Numbered from the stretch's first letter, positions 25,361 to 32,873 are shown. The stretch: DNA of 64,000 nucleotides from Bradyrhizobium embrapense (GCF_001189235.2 NZ_LFIP02000004.1:620001-684000); one strand, 5' to 3'. Translations and numbers: made by a program. The notes: a model not told the origin generated them from the sequence alone.

Positions 25361-25450
25361 TGGGGCCTCCTGGTGTTTCGTCATTGCGGGCGACGGCACG
25401 ATGCACACTACCGCCTTGCTCGACCTCGATGCTTCGGCTATCATCGAACT
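25361..25450. promoter_or_regulatory. divergent promoter, ArsR/NIPSNAP
   Basis: The 90 bases between the two starts must hold both promoters. The stretch around 25425-25450 (CTTCGGCTATCATCGAACT) lies directly ahead of the regulator's ATG and is the most likely operator site for the ArsR protein. I found no perfect palindrome longer than six bases. Confidence 0.35.
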
Positions 25451-26146
25451 ATGAAAGCAGGACCCGACATCTCCCGGATCGCCGCCCTGGTCGGCGATCC
25501 CGCACGCTGCAACATGCTGACCGCACTGATGACCGGCCGCGCGCTGACCGCCAGCGAGCTGGCGCAGGAGGCCGGGATCACGCCGCAGACGGCGAGCTCG
25601 CATCTTGCCAAGCTCGAGGCCGGCGGCCTGATCGAGCCCGAGAAGCAAGGCCGCCACCGCTACTACCGCCTCTCCGACCCCGACGTCGCAGACGTGCTCG
25701 AGGGCCTGCAGGGCATCGCCGCCCGCGCCGGCCATATGCGCGTGCGCACCGGACCGAAGGATCCGGCGCTGCGCCGCGCCCGCATCTGCTACGACCATCT
25801 CGCCGGCGATCTCGGCGTGCAGATGCTCGACAGCATGCGGCGGCAGAAGCTGGTGCGCCAGAGCAAGCAGGCGATCGAGCTGACCGGCGAAGGCAAGCGC
25901 TTCATGGCCGAGGAGTTGCAGATCGACGCCGATGCGCTGACGCATCCGCGTCGGCCGGTGTGCAAGGCCTGCCTCGATTGGAGCGAGCGGCGCCATCATC
26001 TCGCCGGCACGCTGGGCGCTGCCATGATGGATCGCTTCACCGAATTGAAATGGGCGGCGCGCGATGCTGCGCCGGGCAGCCGCGTCGTCAATTTCTCGCG
26101 GAACGGCGAGAAGCGGTTCGCCGCGCTGTTCGGCGCGGGCGAGTAG
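25451..26146 (+). CDS. ArsR-family transcriptional regulator
   Basis: The 231-residue protein has a winged-helix domain at about 1-80: ISRIAALVGDPARCNMLTAL, then LTASELAQEAGITPQTASSH as helix-turn-helix and LIEPEKQGRHRYYRLSDPDV as the wing. It is longer than most ArsR proteins, with an extra C-terminal half containing CKACLDWSERRHHLAGTLGA, a Cys pair that could sense a ligand, metal or redox state. It is divergent from the NIPSNAP/ABM pair, so autoregulation and control of that pair are the natural reading. This inference rests on position. Confidence 0.85.
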   Translation: MKAGPDISRIAALVGDPARCNMLTALMTGRALTASELAQEAGITPQTASSHLAKLEAGGLIEPEKQGRHRYYRLSDPDVADVLEGLQGIAARAGHMRVRTGPKDPALRRARICYDHLAGDLGVQMLDSMRRQKLVRQSKQAIELTGEGKRFMAEELQIDADALTHPRRPVCKACLDWSERRHHLAGTLGAAMMDRFTELKWAARDAAPGSRVVNFSRNGEKRFAALFGAGE

Positions 26147-26452
26147 GATCGCGCGTTCAAGTCGCGGTCATTCGCGAAGCTCCGGTCCCGCTTGTCTTGC
26201 TCTCCGATACATTTGGTGCGCTCGCCGCTGTGCGCTTCATCCGACGCGCGCCTTGCGAAATATTTTGAAACGATGCTGAGCGTGCTTGCGACGCACTGAC
26301 GCAGGCGTGATGCGCAGCATTCATGTCGCATTCAGCCCGCAACATTGGTCGGCGACATCGGGCAAGGCTTCTGCAATGATCCGGCCGGGCGAATCGGTAA
26401 TCTCAAGTTTGTTGCGGTGCCGCCGCGCGCGGCCCATTAAGAAGGAGAAGTC
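26147..26452. other. intergenic, no gene seen
   Basis: These 306 bases lie between the ArsR gene and the small GCG_CRPN-type gene. I see no coding frame with a ribosome site, no terminator after 26146 and no strong inverted repeat. The A/G-rich AAGAAGGAGAAG at the end is the ribosome site of the next gene. Confidence 0.4.
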
Positions 26453-26719
26453 ATGAAGTATCTTTTTGCAGCAGCAGTTTTGGTGACGACCGCTTTCGCC
26501 GGCATCAGCGCCGCTGATGCTGCCGGTGGCTGCGGCCCCGGCTGGCACCGCGGCCCCTACGGCGGCTGCGTCAGGAACCGCGGCCCCGTCGTCGTCGCTC
26601 CGGGCGCCGTTGTCGTTCGCCCGCCGGTCGTGGTCGAGCGCCCCGTCGTGGTGGCGCCGCGCGTCCGCGCCTGCCCGTACGGATTCATGTGGCGCTACGG
26701 CCGTTGCCGCCCGATCTGA
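26453..26719 (+). CDS. small exported GCG_CRPN-type protein
   Basis: A signal peptide (MKYLFAAAVLVTTAFAGISA, cut after ADA) is followed by GGCGPGWHRGPYGGCVRN, a Pro/Val repeat region with PVVVxxP units, and a C-terminal RACPYGFMWRYGRCRPI. The Cys pair at each end resembles the GCG_CRPN family of small secreted rhizobial proteins of unknown role. AAGGAG lies five bases before the ATG. It has its own terminator and converges on the Trp/His-repeat protein gene. Confidence 0.82.
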   Translation: MKYLFAAAVLVTTAFAGISAADAAGGCGPGWHRGPYGGCVRNRGPVVVAPGAVVVRPPVVVERPVVVAPRVRACPYGFMWRYGRCRPI

Positions 26720-26741
26720 TCGCGGCGCATTCCGAACAAAC

Positions 26742-26767
26742 AAAACCCCGCTTCGCGCGGGGTTTTT
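26742..26767 (+). terminator. intrinsic terminator
   Basis: CCCCGC pairs with GCGGGG around loop TTCGC, flanked by AAAA on the left and TTTTT on the right. It lies 23 bases after the stop of the small exported protein and before the convergent repeat-protein gene, so it may act on both. Confidence 0.88.
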
Positions 26768-26789
26768 CTTTTTCGTCGTGACGTCGACA

Positions 26790-27122
26790 TTACCAACGGC
26801 GCCAGTGATGATGATGCCAATGATGATGGCGCCAGCCCCAATGCCTGTGGTGCCAATGCCGGTGGTGCCAACCCCAATGGCGGTGGTGCCAGTGCCGATG
26901 ATGCCAGCCCCAGTGGCGGTGATGCCAGTGCACCTGTTCCGGCTTCAGGCGACCAGCCTCGTCGCCCGTGGTGAGAGCGGGTTGCGCATCGCGATCGACG
27001 GGCGACTGTGCCTCGCGGCTGAGAGGAAGCGGTGCGAGCGGCGCTGCCTGCACGGTTGCTGTGAAGGCGGCCGCACAGGTAGCGACGGCAAAGGCCATCT
27101 TTAGAAGATTCCGGCGTTCCAT
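26790..27122 (-). CDS. exported Trp/His-repeat protein
   Basis: The start MERRNLLKMAFAVATCAAAF has a twin-arginine-like N-terminus and a hydrophobic segment ending near VQAAP; AAGGGA lies ahead of ATG 27122. The 110-residue protein ends with about 45 residues composed almost only of His, Trp, Arg and Gly in imperfect HHRHWGW units, closing HHHHWRRW. Such clustered histidines suggest metal or haem binding outside the cytosol, but this is inference. The DNA of this region is a degenerate tandem repeat (26800-26935). It is tail to tail with the GCG_CRPN-type gene. Confidence 0.75.
   Translation of the reverse strand: MERRNLLKMAFAVATCAAAFTATVQAAPLAPLPLSREAQSPVDRDAQPALTTGDEAGRLKPEQVHWHHRHWGWHHRHWHHRHWGWHHRHWHHRHWGWRHHHWHHHHWRRW
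26800..26935. repeat. degenerate tandem repeat inside the Trp/His protein gene
   Basis: The plus strand repeats the string GGTGCCAATG or close variants (GGTGCCAACC, GATGCCAGCC, GATGATGCC) about every 12-18 bases, encoding the Trp/His/Arg units on the minus strand. Such repeats can expand or contract by slippage, so the length of the protein's tail may vary between strains. No CRISPR-like spacer is present. Confidence 0.7.
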
Positions 27123-27377
27123 GAGCGTTTCCCTTTGTTGCTGAACGGGATCAACAGCGTCAGCAAGTTTTTTCCCCGCGACCTGAACGCTCGCTGAACC
27201 TCGCATTCATGTTGTCATGGAACTCGACGCCCTGCGTCCGCAACGTTGCGACGTCACGCAACCATCACGACGCGACGGCCTCGTTCACGCGCACCGGTCA
27301 TGCTCGTTCCGACCGTTCCGCGCGCGGCCGAACGGAACTAGCATCGCGCATCACAAGAACATCTCCGGGAGGCCGCC

Positions 27378-27731
27378 ATGAAGTCAGTACAACCGATCAA
27401 GGATGCCAGCCATCTCTACGAAGTCGAGCGCCGCGCCCAGCACGCCGCCCGCCCCGGCTTCCGCATCATGGAGCTGCAGCTGTCGCCGACCCAGAAGGTG
27501 CCGTGGCACATCCACAGCAACATCTCCGACACGTTCTATGTGCTCGAGGGCCAGATGCGGCTGTTCCTGCAGGAGCCGAAGGAGGAAGTGAACCTCAAGC
27601 CCGGCGAGGTCTATGCCGTGCGGCCGACCCGCCCCCACCTCGTCACCAACGCCGGCACGACGTCGCTGACGTTCCTGGTTCTGCAGGGCGTCGGGGAATA
27701 TGATTACGTGCCGCTGGCGGCGACGCGATAG
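27378..27731 (+). CDS. cupin-domain protein
   Basis: The 117-residue protein has the two cupin motifs: PWHIHSNISDTFYVLEGQMR (metal ligands His-x-His and a downstream acidic position) and LKPGEVYAVRPTRPHLVTNA (third His). It is a single small beta-barrel of the kind found in oxalate-type or sugar-binding cupins; no substrate can be assigned. GGGAGG lies just before ATG 27378. It stands alone, with repeat DNA downstream. Confidence 0.85.
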   Translation: MKSVQPIKDASHLYEVERRAQHAARPGFRIMELQLSPTQKVPWHIHSNISDTFYVLEGQMRLFLQEPKEEVNLKPGEVYAVRPTRPHLVTNAGTTSLTFLVLQGVGEYDYVPLAATR

Positions 27732-27784
27732 CAGCGCGCTGCTGTCAATCCCGTCATCCCCGCGCAAGAGCTCGGCCTTTGTCG

Positions 27785-27870
27785 CTGGAGGAGCCGCGAA
27801 GCGGCGTCTCGAAGGATCGACGGCCCGGCTGGTGGCCGTGCATCCTTGGAGGCTCGTTCCGCTCGCACCC
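27785..27870. repeat. dispersed repeat related to the 6535 hairpin
   Basis: The string GCCGCGAAGCGGCGTCTCGA at about 27790 is a near-palindrome, followed by AGGATCGACGGCC and, after a CGGCTGGT loop, GGCCGTGCATCCTTGGAG, which can pair back imperfectly. The motif GACGGCC plus CATCCT plus GAGACGC also occurs at 6505-6557 in the opposite orientation. Two related copies in one window imply a dispersed repeat. Confidence 0.45.
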
Positions 27871-27940
27871 CGCGATGGCGGTGCCAATACCGATTCACGT
27901 CTCAAACAGCCTGTACGGTGTCATCACCGCGCATGCAGGT

Positions 27941-27997
27941 GATCCAGTATTCCAGAGACGCCGATGCTTGAGCCGAGAGGCCGCGGCGTACTGGATC
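27941..27997. repeat. dispersed inverted-repeat element
   Basis: GATCCAGTA (27941-27949) and TACTGGATC (27989-27997) are perfect inverse copies 39 bases apart. The following GCCCGGTCCAGCCGGAGGAT GACA-type tail matches my memory of an intergenic element present in many copies in Bradyrhizobium and Rhodopseudomonas genomes. That recognition is from general knowledge, not a search. Confidence 0.55.
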
Positions 27998-28106
27998 GCC
28001 CGGTCCAGCCGGAGGATGACAGTTGTGGTGGGGATGTAGCTTCGCATTCTCGCGACATGAATCGTCCGAGCTTTGCGTTTCGTGTCACCCTCCCATCGAA
28101 CAGAGG

Positions 28107-28216
28107 GCGCAGGGAAAGCCGGGTGCCGATCGCACCCATGGGCCCCGTGCAATAGGTAGAAAGCACGGGGGGTAGGACCACAGGTGTAACCGGAAACAAC
28201 CCGGCTTTCCCTGCGC
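28107..28216. repeat. nested hairpin in a dispersed repeat, possible structured RNA
   Basis: The outer arms GCGCAGGGAAAGCCGGGT (28107-28124) and ACCCGGCTTTCCCTGCGC (28199-28216) are perfect 18-bp inverse copies. Inside them CCCCGTGC (28143-28150) pairs with GCACGGGG (28163-28170). The result is a long stem with an internal hairpin, and the surrounding block (about 28042-28480) resembles a repeat I associate with Bradyrhizobium intergenic DNA. A structured transcript or a mobile hairpin element would both fit. No protein gene is visible here. Confidence 0.6.
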
Positions 28217-28679
28217 GATGGGCTACGGCTTACTTCGTGCTCTCCCCGGCGAGACTGGGCTTGCTTGTCACCGTCTTCGCAACGCGCAACCTGCGCAATC
28301 GGAAAAGACACCTGCCACCAGGGCGTCAGGACCACACGACTTCACCGTCCGCTTCGTGCGCACTCGTCAGTCGCGCAATCCGCGTCCACCGCATCTCGAC
28401 CCGCGTTCGTGACGACCGCGAAGCGCCCCTCGATCGGGCGAGACGGGCGGACCATACACTGTGTCGCACTTCGGATAAAGCGAAATATTTTCGCGAGCCG
28501 CGGTTGACAAGTTTTTGCTGTGTTGCCCGTCGGGTTACTATGCCGCAGCCGGCGCGCTCGAATTTGATTTGCCTGCGGCCCAATCAGTGGCTGCGCGACT
28601 GATGTCGCGCAGAGTATCTCATTCCATCACCTGCCGAAGCGCGGCGATGCGAGGGCGCGAAGCCCTCGCGATTGCCGAC

Positions 28680-29042
28680 TTACCGGCAGGGATAGCGGCG
28701 GCCGTCCTTGCCCTGGAACGTGCCGGTACCGGGATCGTAGGACCTGTAGCGCTGCGCGCAGTAAGCATCATGCTGCTGAGCGGCAGCAGCAGCCTCCTGC
28801 TGGGCAGCAGCGTTTGCCGCACCGGCAACGATGGCGCCGCCGATCAGGCCGCCGATCAATCCGCCGACCGCAGCACCGCCGCCCCCACCGCCGTCGCAAT
28901 AGCCATGATGGCACCAGACCTTGTGCGTGGCAGACGGTGCCTGAGCCTGCAGATCGCTGGGAAGCAAAGGCGCGGCATTCGCCGGAAGCGATGTTGCAAG
29001 CAGCGTGACGGACATCACGGCAATAGCAAAACGAGACAGCAC
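28680..29042 (-). CDS. BA14K-like small exported protein
   Basis: The start is GTG at 29042 with GGAG seven bases ahead; the sequence then reads as a signal peptide (LSRFAIAVMSVTLLATSLPA, cut after NA). The 120-residue protein has a Cys pair (WCHHGYCDG), a glycine-zipper stretch (GGLIGGLIGGAIVAGAANAA) and the BA14K-family C-terminus YCAQRYRSYDPGTGTFQGKD followed by GRRYPC. BA14K proteins are lectin-like immunoreactive proteins of Brucella. The glycine zipper could insert in or associate with a membrane. The gene is transcribed alone. Confidence 0.82.
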   Translation of the reverse strand: MLSRFAIAVMSVTLLATSLPANAAPLLPSDLQAQAPSATHKVWCHHGYCDGGGGGGAAVGGLIGGLIGGAIVAGAANAAAQQEAAAAAQQHDAYCAQRYRSYDPGTGTFQGKDGRRYPCR

Positions 29043-29204
29043 GGGACAACTCCGTTTCCAAAAAGCAGAATGTCCCAGTTACCGGAGTTGTCCGGATTTT
29101 CAATCCGTAAAGTGTGGTTCCATGGGGACAAACCCCGCGGTTGCAATGCTCCATTGTTCACATTGCAGGCCTGTGCGTTGGCGGCAATGAACAGCGCGCA
29201 ACGA

Positions 29205-29218
29205 GAGTGACGTCACTC
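29205..29218. promoter_or_regulatory. 14-bp palindrome upstream of the BA14K-like gene
   Basis: GAGTGAC followed by GTCACTC is a perfect palindrome about 160 bases upstream of the GTG start of the BA14K-like gene. A related ACGCGTGACGTCG string follows at 29242-29254, and the same 13 bases occur at 40432-40444 upstream of the multicopper oxidase. It may be a regulator's binding site; which one is unknown. Confidence 0.3.
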
Positions 29219-29255
29219 ACATCAGTGATACGCATCGAACGACGCGTGACGTCGA

Positions 29256-29603
29256 TCACATCAGCTTCAGCGGCGCATCGTGCACCAGGCGCAGATCGAT
29301 GCCGCCGATCAACCGCGCGCGGCGCGCCTCGGCGGTGCTGATGGCGGCCTCGGTCTGCCGCAACGTGCTGACATTCGATCCGAGCGACACGATGCCGCCG
29401 AGCACGAGCGCAATCGATCCGAGCGCCGCGGTCTCACCAGAGCTGAGCAGGCCGAGCAGCGCAGCGACCAGCAAGACGAACCCGCCTGCGATCGCGATCT
29501 TCGACCCGAGAATGATCCGCCGGGATCGCTCGGCGCTTTCGGCAAGCTCCTCGATCTGCGCCTCGATCTCGGCAATCTCGTCGGTCGGCTCGTCTTCGGT
29601 CAT
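29256..29603 (-). CDS. two-helix membrane protein with acidic coiled-coil start
   Basis: ATG 29603 gives 115 residues: an acidic N-terminus predicted to be helical (MTEDEPTDEIAEIEAQIEEL), two hydrophobic helices (IAIAGGFVLLVAALLGLL and SIALVLGGIVSLG), and a helical C-terminus. The function is unknown. A longer frame upstream reads through repeat DNA and is not used. It ends close to a short palindrome; the gene upstream on the same strand is pccB. Confidence 0.7.
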   Translation of the reverse strand: MTEDEPTDEIAEIEAQIEELAESAERSRRIILGSKIAIAGGFVLLVAALLGLLSSGETAALGSIALVLGGIVSLGSNVSTLRQTEAAISTAEARRARLIGGIDLRLVHDAPLKLM

Positions 29604-29620
29604 CAGACTGAAACCTGTAA

Positions 29621-29697
29621 GGCGGGTTAGGCGTAGCCGTAACCCGCCATGGACCGCGCGGTACGAAGACGGTGGGTTACGCCTTCGGCCAACCCAC
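29621..29697. repeat. two tandem hairpins between pccB and a membrane gene
   Basis: GGCGGGTTA (29621) pairs with TAACCCGCC (29648), and GTGGGTT (29672) pairs with AACCCAC (29697). Both hairpins share the GGGTTA/TAACCC core with a GCGTAGCC- or GCCTTCGGCC-type loop, a common intergenic pattern in this group. They lie between the stop of pccB (29709) and the start of the small membrane gene, where they could end the pccB transcript. Confidence 0.55.
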
Positions 29698-29708
29698 TCC
29701 ACGCTCCA

Positions 29709-31241
29709 TCATAACGGCAGATTGTCGTGCTTTTTCGCGGGGATCTCGACTTTCTTGTCCTTGAGCATCGCCAGCGCCCGCGCGATTCGCCGCCGCGTCG
29801 AATGCGGCATGATGACGTCGTCGATGTAGCCGCGCTCGGCGGCGATGAAGGGTGACAGGAAGCGGTCTTCGTATTCCTTGGTGCGGGCGGCGATCTTGTC
29901 GGGATCGCCGATGTCACTGCGGAAGATGATCTCGACCGCGCCCTTGGCGCCCATCACGGCGATCTGCGCGGTCGGCCAGGCGTAGTTCATATCGGCGCCG
30001 ATTTCCTTCGAGGCCATCACGTCGAACGCACCGCCATAGGCCTTGCGGGTGATGATGGTGACGAGCGGCACCGTGCACTGCGAATAGGCGAACAGGAGTT
30101 TGGCGCCGTGCTTGATCAGGCCGCCATATTCCTGCGCGGTGCCCGGCAGAAAGCCCGGCACATCGACGAAGGTGACGATCGGGATGTTGAAGGCATCGCA
30201 GAACCGCACGAAGCGCGCGGCCTTGCGGGAGGCATCGCTGTCGAGCACACCAGCCAGCACCATCGGCTGGTTGGCGACGAAGCCGACGGTGCGGCCGGCG
30301 ATGCGGCCGAAGCCCGTGACGATGTTCTTGGCAAAAGTCTCCGAGATCTCGAAGAAGTCGCCCTCGTCGACGACCTTCAGGATCAGTTCCTTCATGTCGT
30401 AGGGCTTGTTCGGATTGTCGGGGATCAGCGTGTCCAGGGACATGTCGACCCGGCCGATATCGTCGAAGCTCGGCCATTCCGGCACGCCGTCGGTGTTGTT
30501 GCTGGGAAGGAAGTCGATCAGCCGGCGCATCTGCAACAGTGCGTCGACGTCGTTCTCGAACGCGCCGTCGGCGATCGAGGAGCGCGTGGCGTGCACTGAC
30601 GCGCCGCCGAGCTCTTCCGCGGTCACCACCTCGTTGGTGACGGTCTTCACCACGTCGGGGCCGGTGACGAACATGTAAGAGGTGTTCTTCACCATGAAGA
30701 TGAAGTCCGTCATCGCCGGCGAATAGACGTCGCCGCCGGCGCAGGGGCCCATGATGACCGAGATCTGCGGGATCACGCCGGAGGCAATGACGTTGCGGCG
30801 GAACACGTAGGAGTAACCCGCGAGCGCCGCGACGCCCTCCTGGATGCGCGCGCCGCCGGCGTCATAAAGGCCGATGATCGGCGCCCTCGCCTTCATCGCC
30901 ATGTCCTGAAGCTTCGTGATCTTCAGCGCATGGGTTTCAGAGAGCGAGCCGCCGAACACGGTGAAGTCCTTGGCGAAGACAAAGGTCTTGCGACCGTTGA
31001 CCGTGCCCCAGCCAGTGACGACGCCGTCGCCGGGGATCCTGGTCTTCTCCATGCCGAACTCGATCGAGCGGTGCTCGACGAACATGTCGAATTCCTCGAA
31101 CGAGCCCTTGTCCAGCAGGAGCTCGATCCGCTCGCGGGCGGTCAGCTTGCCGCGGGCGTGCTGCGCCTCGATACGCTTTTCGCCGCCGCCCAGCTTGGCT
31201 CCGGCGCGCCGCTCTTCGAGGGTGTCGAGGATGTCTTTCAT
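29709..31241 (-). CDS. pccB: propionyl-CoA carboxylase beta subunit
   Basis: The 510-residue protein is a full biotin-dependent carboxyltransferase: RGKLTARERIELLLDKGSFE, FAKDFTVFGGSLSETHALKI, GLYDAGGARIQEGV (acyl-CoA/biotin site), GPCAGGDVYSPAMTDFIFM, and in the second half FVDVPGFLPGTAQEYGGLI and IITRKAYGGAFDVM. This is closest to propionyl-CoA carboxylase rather than acetyl-CoA carboxylase beta. It transfers CO2 from carboxybiotin to propionyl-CoA to give methylmalonyl-CoA. The biotin carrier (alpha) subunit is not in this window. GGCGGAAA precedes ATG. Confidence 0.92.
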   Translation of the reverse strand: MKDILDTLEERRAGAKLGGGEKRIEAQHARGKLTARERIELLLDKGSFEEFDMFVEHRSIEFGMEKTRIPGDGVVTGWGTVNGRKTFVFAKDFTVFGGSLSETHALKITKLQDMAMKARAPIIGLYDAGGARIQEGVAALAGYSYVFRRNVIASGVIPQISVIMGPCAGGDVYSPAMTDFIFMVKNTSYMFVTGPDVVKTVTNEVVTAEELGGASVHATRSSIADGAFENDVDALLQMRRLIDFLPSNNTDGVPEWPSFDDIGRVDMSLDTLIPDNPNKPYDMKELILKVVDEGDFFEISETFAKNIVTGFGRIAGRTVGFVANQPMVLAGVLDSDASRKAARFVRFCDAFNIPIVTFVDVPGFLPGTAQEYGGLIKHGAKLLFAYSQCTVPLVTIITRKAYGGAFDVMASKEIGADMNYAWPTAQIAVMGAKGAVEIIFRSDIGDPDKIAARTKEYEDRFLSPFIAAERGYIDDVIMPHSTRRRIARALAMLKDKKVEIPAKKHDNLPL

Positions 31242-31401
31242 TTGTTTCCGCCCGTGTTAGCTACAGTCCGCGTCCCGGCGCGGGCTGAAGCCCGCTTCGT
31301 TCGGAATGGCTTTAGCACGGCCATTTCGGAACCGGAAAGGCGCTTGTGACCGGCTTTGGGCGCAAAAACGGTAGGATTTTCCGACGTCTGGGGAGACAGC
31401 G

Positions 31402-31803
31402 ATGACTGATTCGATCACGGCCGAGACCGGCGCCGCCACCGGCGGGGCGCGCTCCCTGCTCCGGCTGGAGGGACTGGTGCTGTTCGTCGGGATGACCGTG
31501 CTCTACTACAAGTGGGAGGGTTCCTGGCTGGTTTACGTCCTGCTGTTCCTGGTGCCGGACATCAGCTTTGCCGCTTACCTGATCAGCCCGCGGGCCGGCG
31601 CCATCGCCTACAACGCCGCCCACACTTATCTGGCGCCGGTGGCGCTGATGACGCTGGGCTTTGCCAGCGAAGGACCGCTGGTGCTCTCGATCGCGATGAT
31701 CTGGCTTGCCCATATCGGGATCGACCGCGCACTCGGCTATGGGCTGAAATATTCGGCCGGCTTTGGCTTCACCCATCTCGGGCGGATCGGAAAGCTCAGC
31801 TGA
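31402..31803 (+). CDS. DUF4260-like membrane protein
   Basis: The 133-residue protein is hydrophobic with four helices; the pattern SLLRLEGLVLFVGMTVLYYK followed by DISFAAYLISPRAGAIAYNA and GYGLKYSAGFGFTHLGRIG matches DUF4260, whose C-terminus is R-A-x-G-Y-G-L-K-Y and T-H-L-G. GGGGAG lies ahead of ATG 31402. It converges on the PAS_5-PilZ gene, whose 3-prime end it overlaps by eight bases on the opposite strand. Function is unknown. Confidence 0.85.
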   Translation: MTDSITAETGAATGGARSLLRLEGLVLFVGMTVLYYKWEGSWLVYVLLFLVPDISFAAYLISPRAGAIAYNAAHTYLAPVALMTLGFASEGPLVLSIAMIWLAHIGIDRALGYGLKYSAGFGFTHLGRIGKLS

Positions 31804-32596
31804 ACCGGACGCCGATCCGGCCTTTCCTGCGCCACACCACACGGCAGCACCGTTCGGTCGCCTCCATCTCCAGCACGAGGCGGAAGCTGTCGGGGATCGC
31901 GGCAGGATCGGTCGTCTCGACCGCGGCGCCGGTCGCGGAGAGGTTGCGCACGATGCAGGTCATGCTGCGCCGGGCGAAGCTGATCCGCGCGGCCCGCGCG
32001 ACAGTGCGCCTGGCGGCCCTGCGCTGGTCGCCGCCGGCCTCGCTGGTCGCGCCGGTCGAGAAGCCGGACCTGATCTTGCCCTGCAATCGCACGTCCGCCT
32101 GCATGTCGAAATGCTTGACGATGCGGGGCCTGCTTCCGACCACGGTCAATTGCAGCGACGCCAGCAGATGCTCGACCTTGTTGCCGCCGCCGAACGGCAG
32201 CAGCAGCCGCTCGCAATCGACCTGCTGATCGTTGGCATCGATGGTGGAGAACACCATGTACACCGCGCAGCCGCTCGCGGCGCATTCCTTGGCCGGTCCG
32301 AGCGTGATGCGCCGGAGCGACATCGAAACCACCTGCTCCATCGTCTTGCCGGCCCAGGCGGAATTGAACGCCTCGGCAACATTCTCGCCCTGATACATCG
32401 CGCGGAACTTGCGCAGCCGGCCCTCGCCTTCGACCGCCCATGCCACGAGTTGCCGCGGATCATGGATCGCCGGATCCGGCTTCAATTCGGCGAATGCGGG
32501 AAAGGGCCGGCCGGCGGCCAGCTGATCCCACTGTTCCAACAATGCGCGCTGGCTTGCCGACCTGATCGTGTCAGGCGCCATGAACCTGAAGGTCAT
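31796..32596 (-). CDS. PAS_5 and PilZ domain protein
   Basis: The 266-residue protein begins with a PAS_5-type domain: IRSASQRALLEQWDQLAAGR, FPAFAELKPDPA and LRKFRAMYQGENVAEAFN. From about residue 192 it has a PilZ domain: RRAARRTVARAARIS (the RxxxR region) and a later NLSATGAAVE (the [DN]-x-S-x2-G site), ending CCRVVWRRKGRIGVRFS. PilZ domains bind cyclic di-GMP, so it is probably a c-di-GMP sensor for motility or envelope functions. Both key motifs look intact. GAGAGG precedes ATG. It shares its last eight bases with the DUF4260 gene on the other strand. Confidence 0.82.
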   Translation of the reverse strand: MTFRFMAPDTIRSASQRALLEQWDQLAAGRPFPAFAELKPDPAIHDPRQLVAWAVEGEGRLRKFRAMYQGENVAEAFNSAWAGKTMEQVVSMSLRRITLGPAKECAASGCAVYMVFSTIDANDQQVDCERLLLPFGGGNKVEHLLASLQLTVVGSRPRIVKHFDMQADVRLQGKIRSGFSTGATSEAGGDQRRAARRTVARAARISFARRSMTCIVRNLSATGAAVETTDPAAIPDSFRLVLEMEATERCCRVVWRRKGRIGVRFS

Positions 32597-32720
32597 CAGC
32601 CCCTCTCACGTCGCGTCAGCGCGCAAGGTGGGCAGCTCTGCTTAATGATCGCTGAAACCCGATCCGTAACAGTGCGGGACTTCGCGGCCGGCTGGATGAA
32701 TTACCACTTGGCATGGTTAG

Positions 32721-32867
32721 CGCGCGCTTTACAGTTCGGCCATTTATAACCCGGTTGCGAGTAGCAAGGCCTATATCGCGCGCCTTGTCGGCGGCAACCC
32801 GGCCACTGCGCGCCAGGCCCGCAAGGCGGTCAGCGATTTCCTGCAGACGTTGTGCAAGCTGGGCTGA
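32721..32867 (+). pseudogene. possible 3-prime gene remnant
   Basis: After an in-frame TAG at 32718 a short frame runs to a TGA at 32867 and reads RALYSSAIYNPVASSKAYIA followed by RLVGGNPATARQARKAVSDF and LQTLCKLG. No ATG, GTG or TTG start exists in it, yet the helical, amphipathic sequence looks like the C-terminus of a real protein. I do not recognise the family. It may be a decayed gene end; the alternative is chance coding-like composition in GC-rich DNA. Confidence 0.25.
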
Positions 32868-32873
32868 TTGAGA

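Larger units (their letters stand above)
27732..28679. other. about 950 bases of dispersed repeat DNA, no gene
   Basis: Between the cupin gene and the BA14K-like gene there is no convincing coding frame. The region has a first block (about 27785-27870) related to the hairpin repeat at 6535, a second block (27941-27997) with GATCCAGTA/TACTGGATC arms, and a third block (28042-28480) with a nested hairpin. Open frames through it have low-complexity translations like the spurious proteins that intergenic repeats often produce in such genomes. The last 180 bases before 28679 show nothing specific. Confidence 0.55.

Noticed and set aside
26800..26935. possible CRISPR or direct-repeat array
   Set aside because: The repeats are short, degenerate and continuous with the reading frame of the Trp/His-repeat protein; there are no spacers or cas genes.
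27895..28335. open frame of 146 codons across the repeat block
   Set aside because: Its Cys/Arg/Thr-rich translation resembles the spurious proteins that this type of intergenic repeat produces, and it overlaps the structural hairpin arms.
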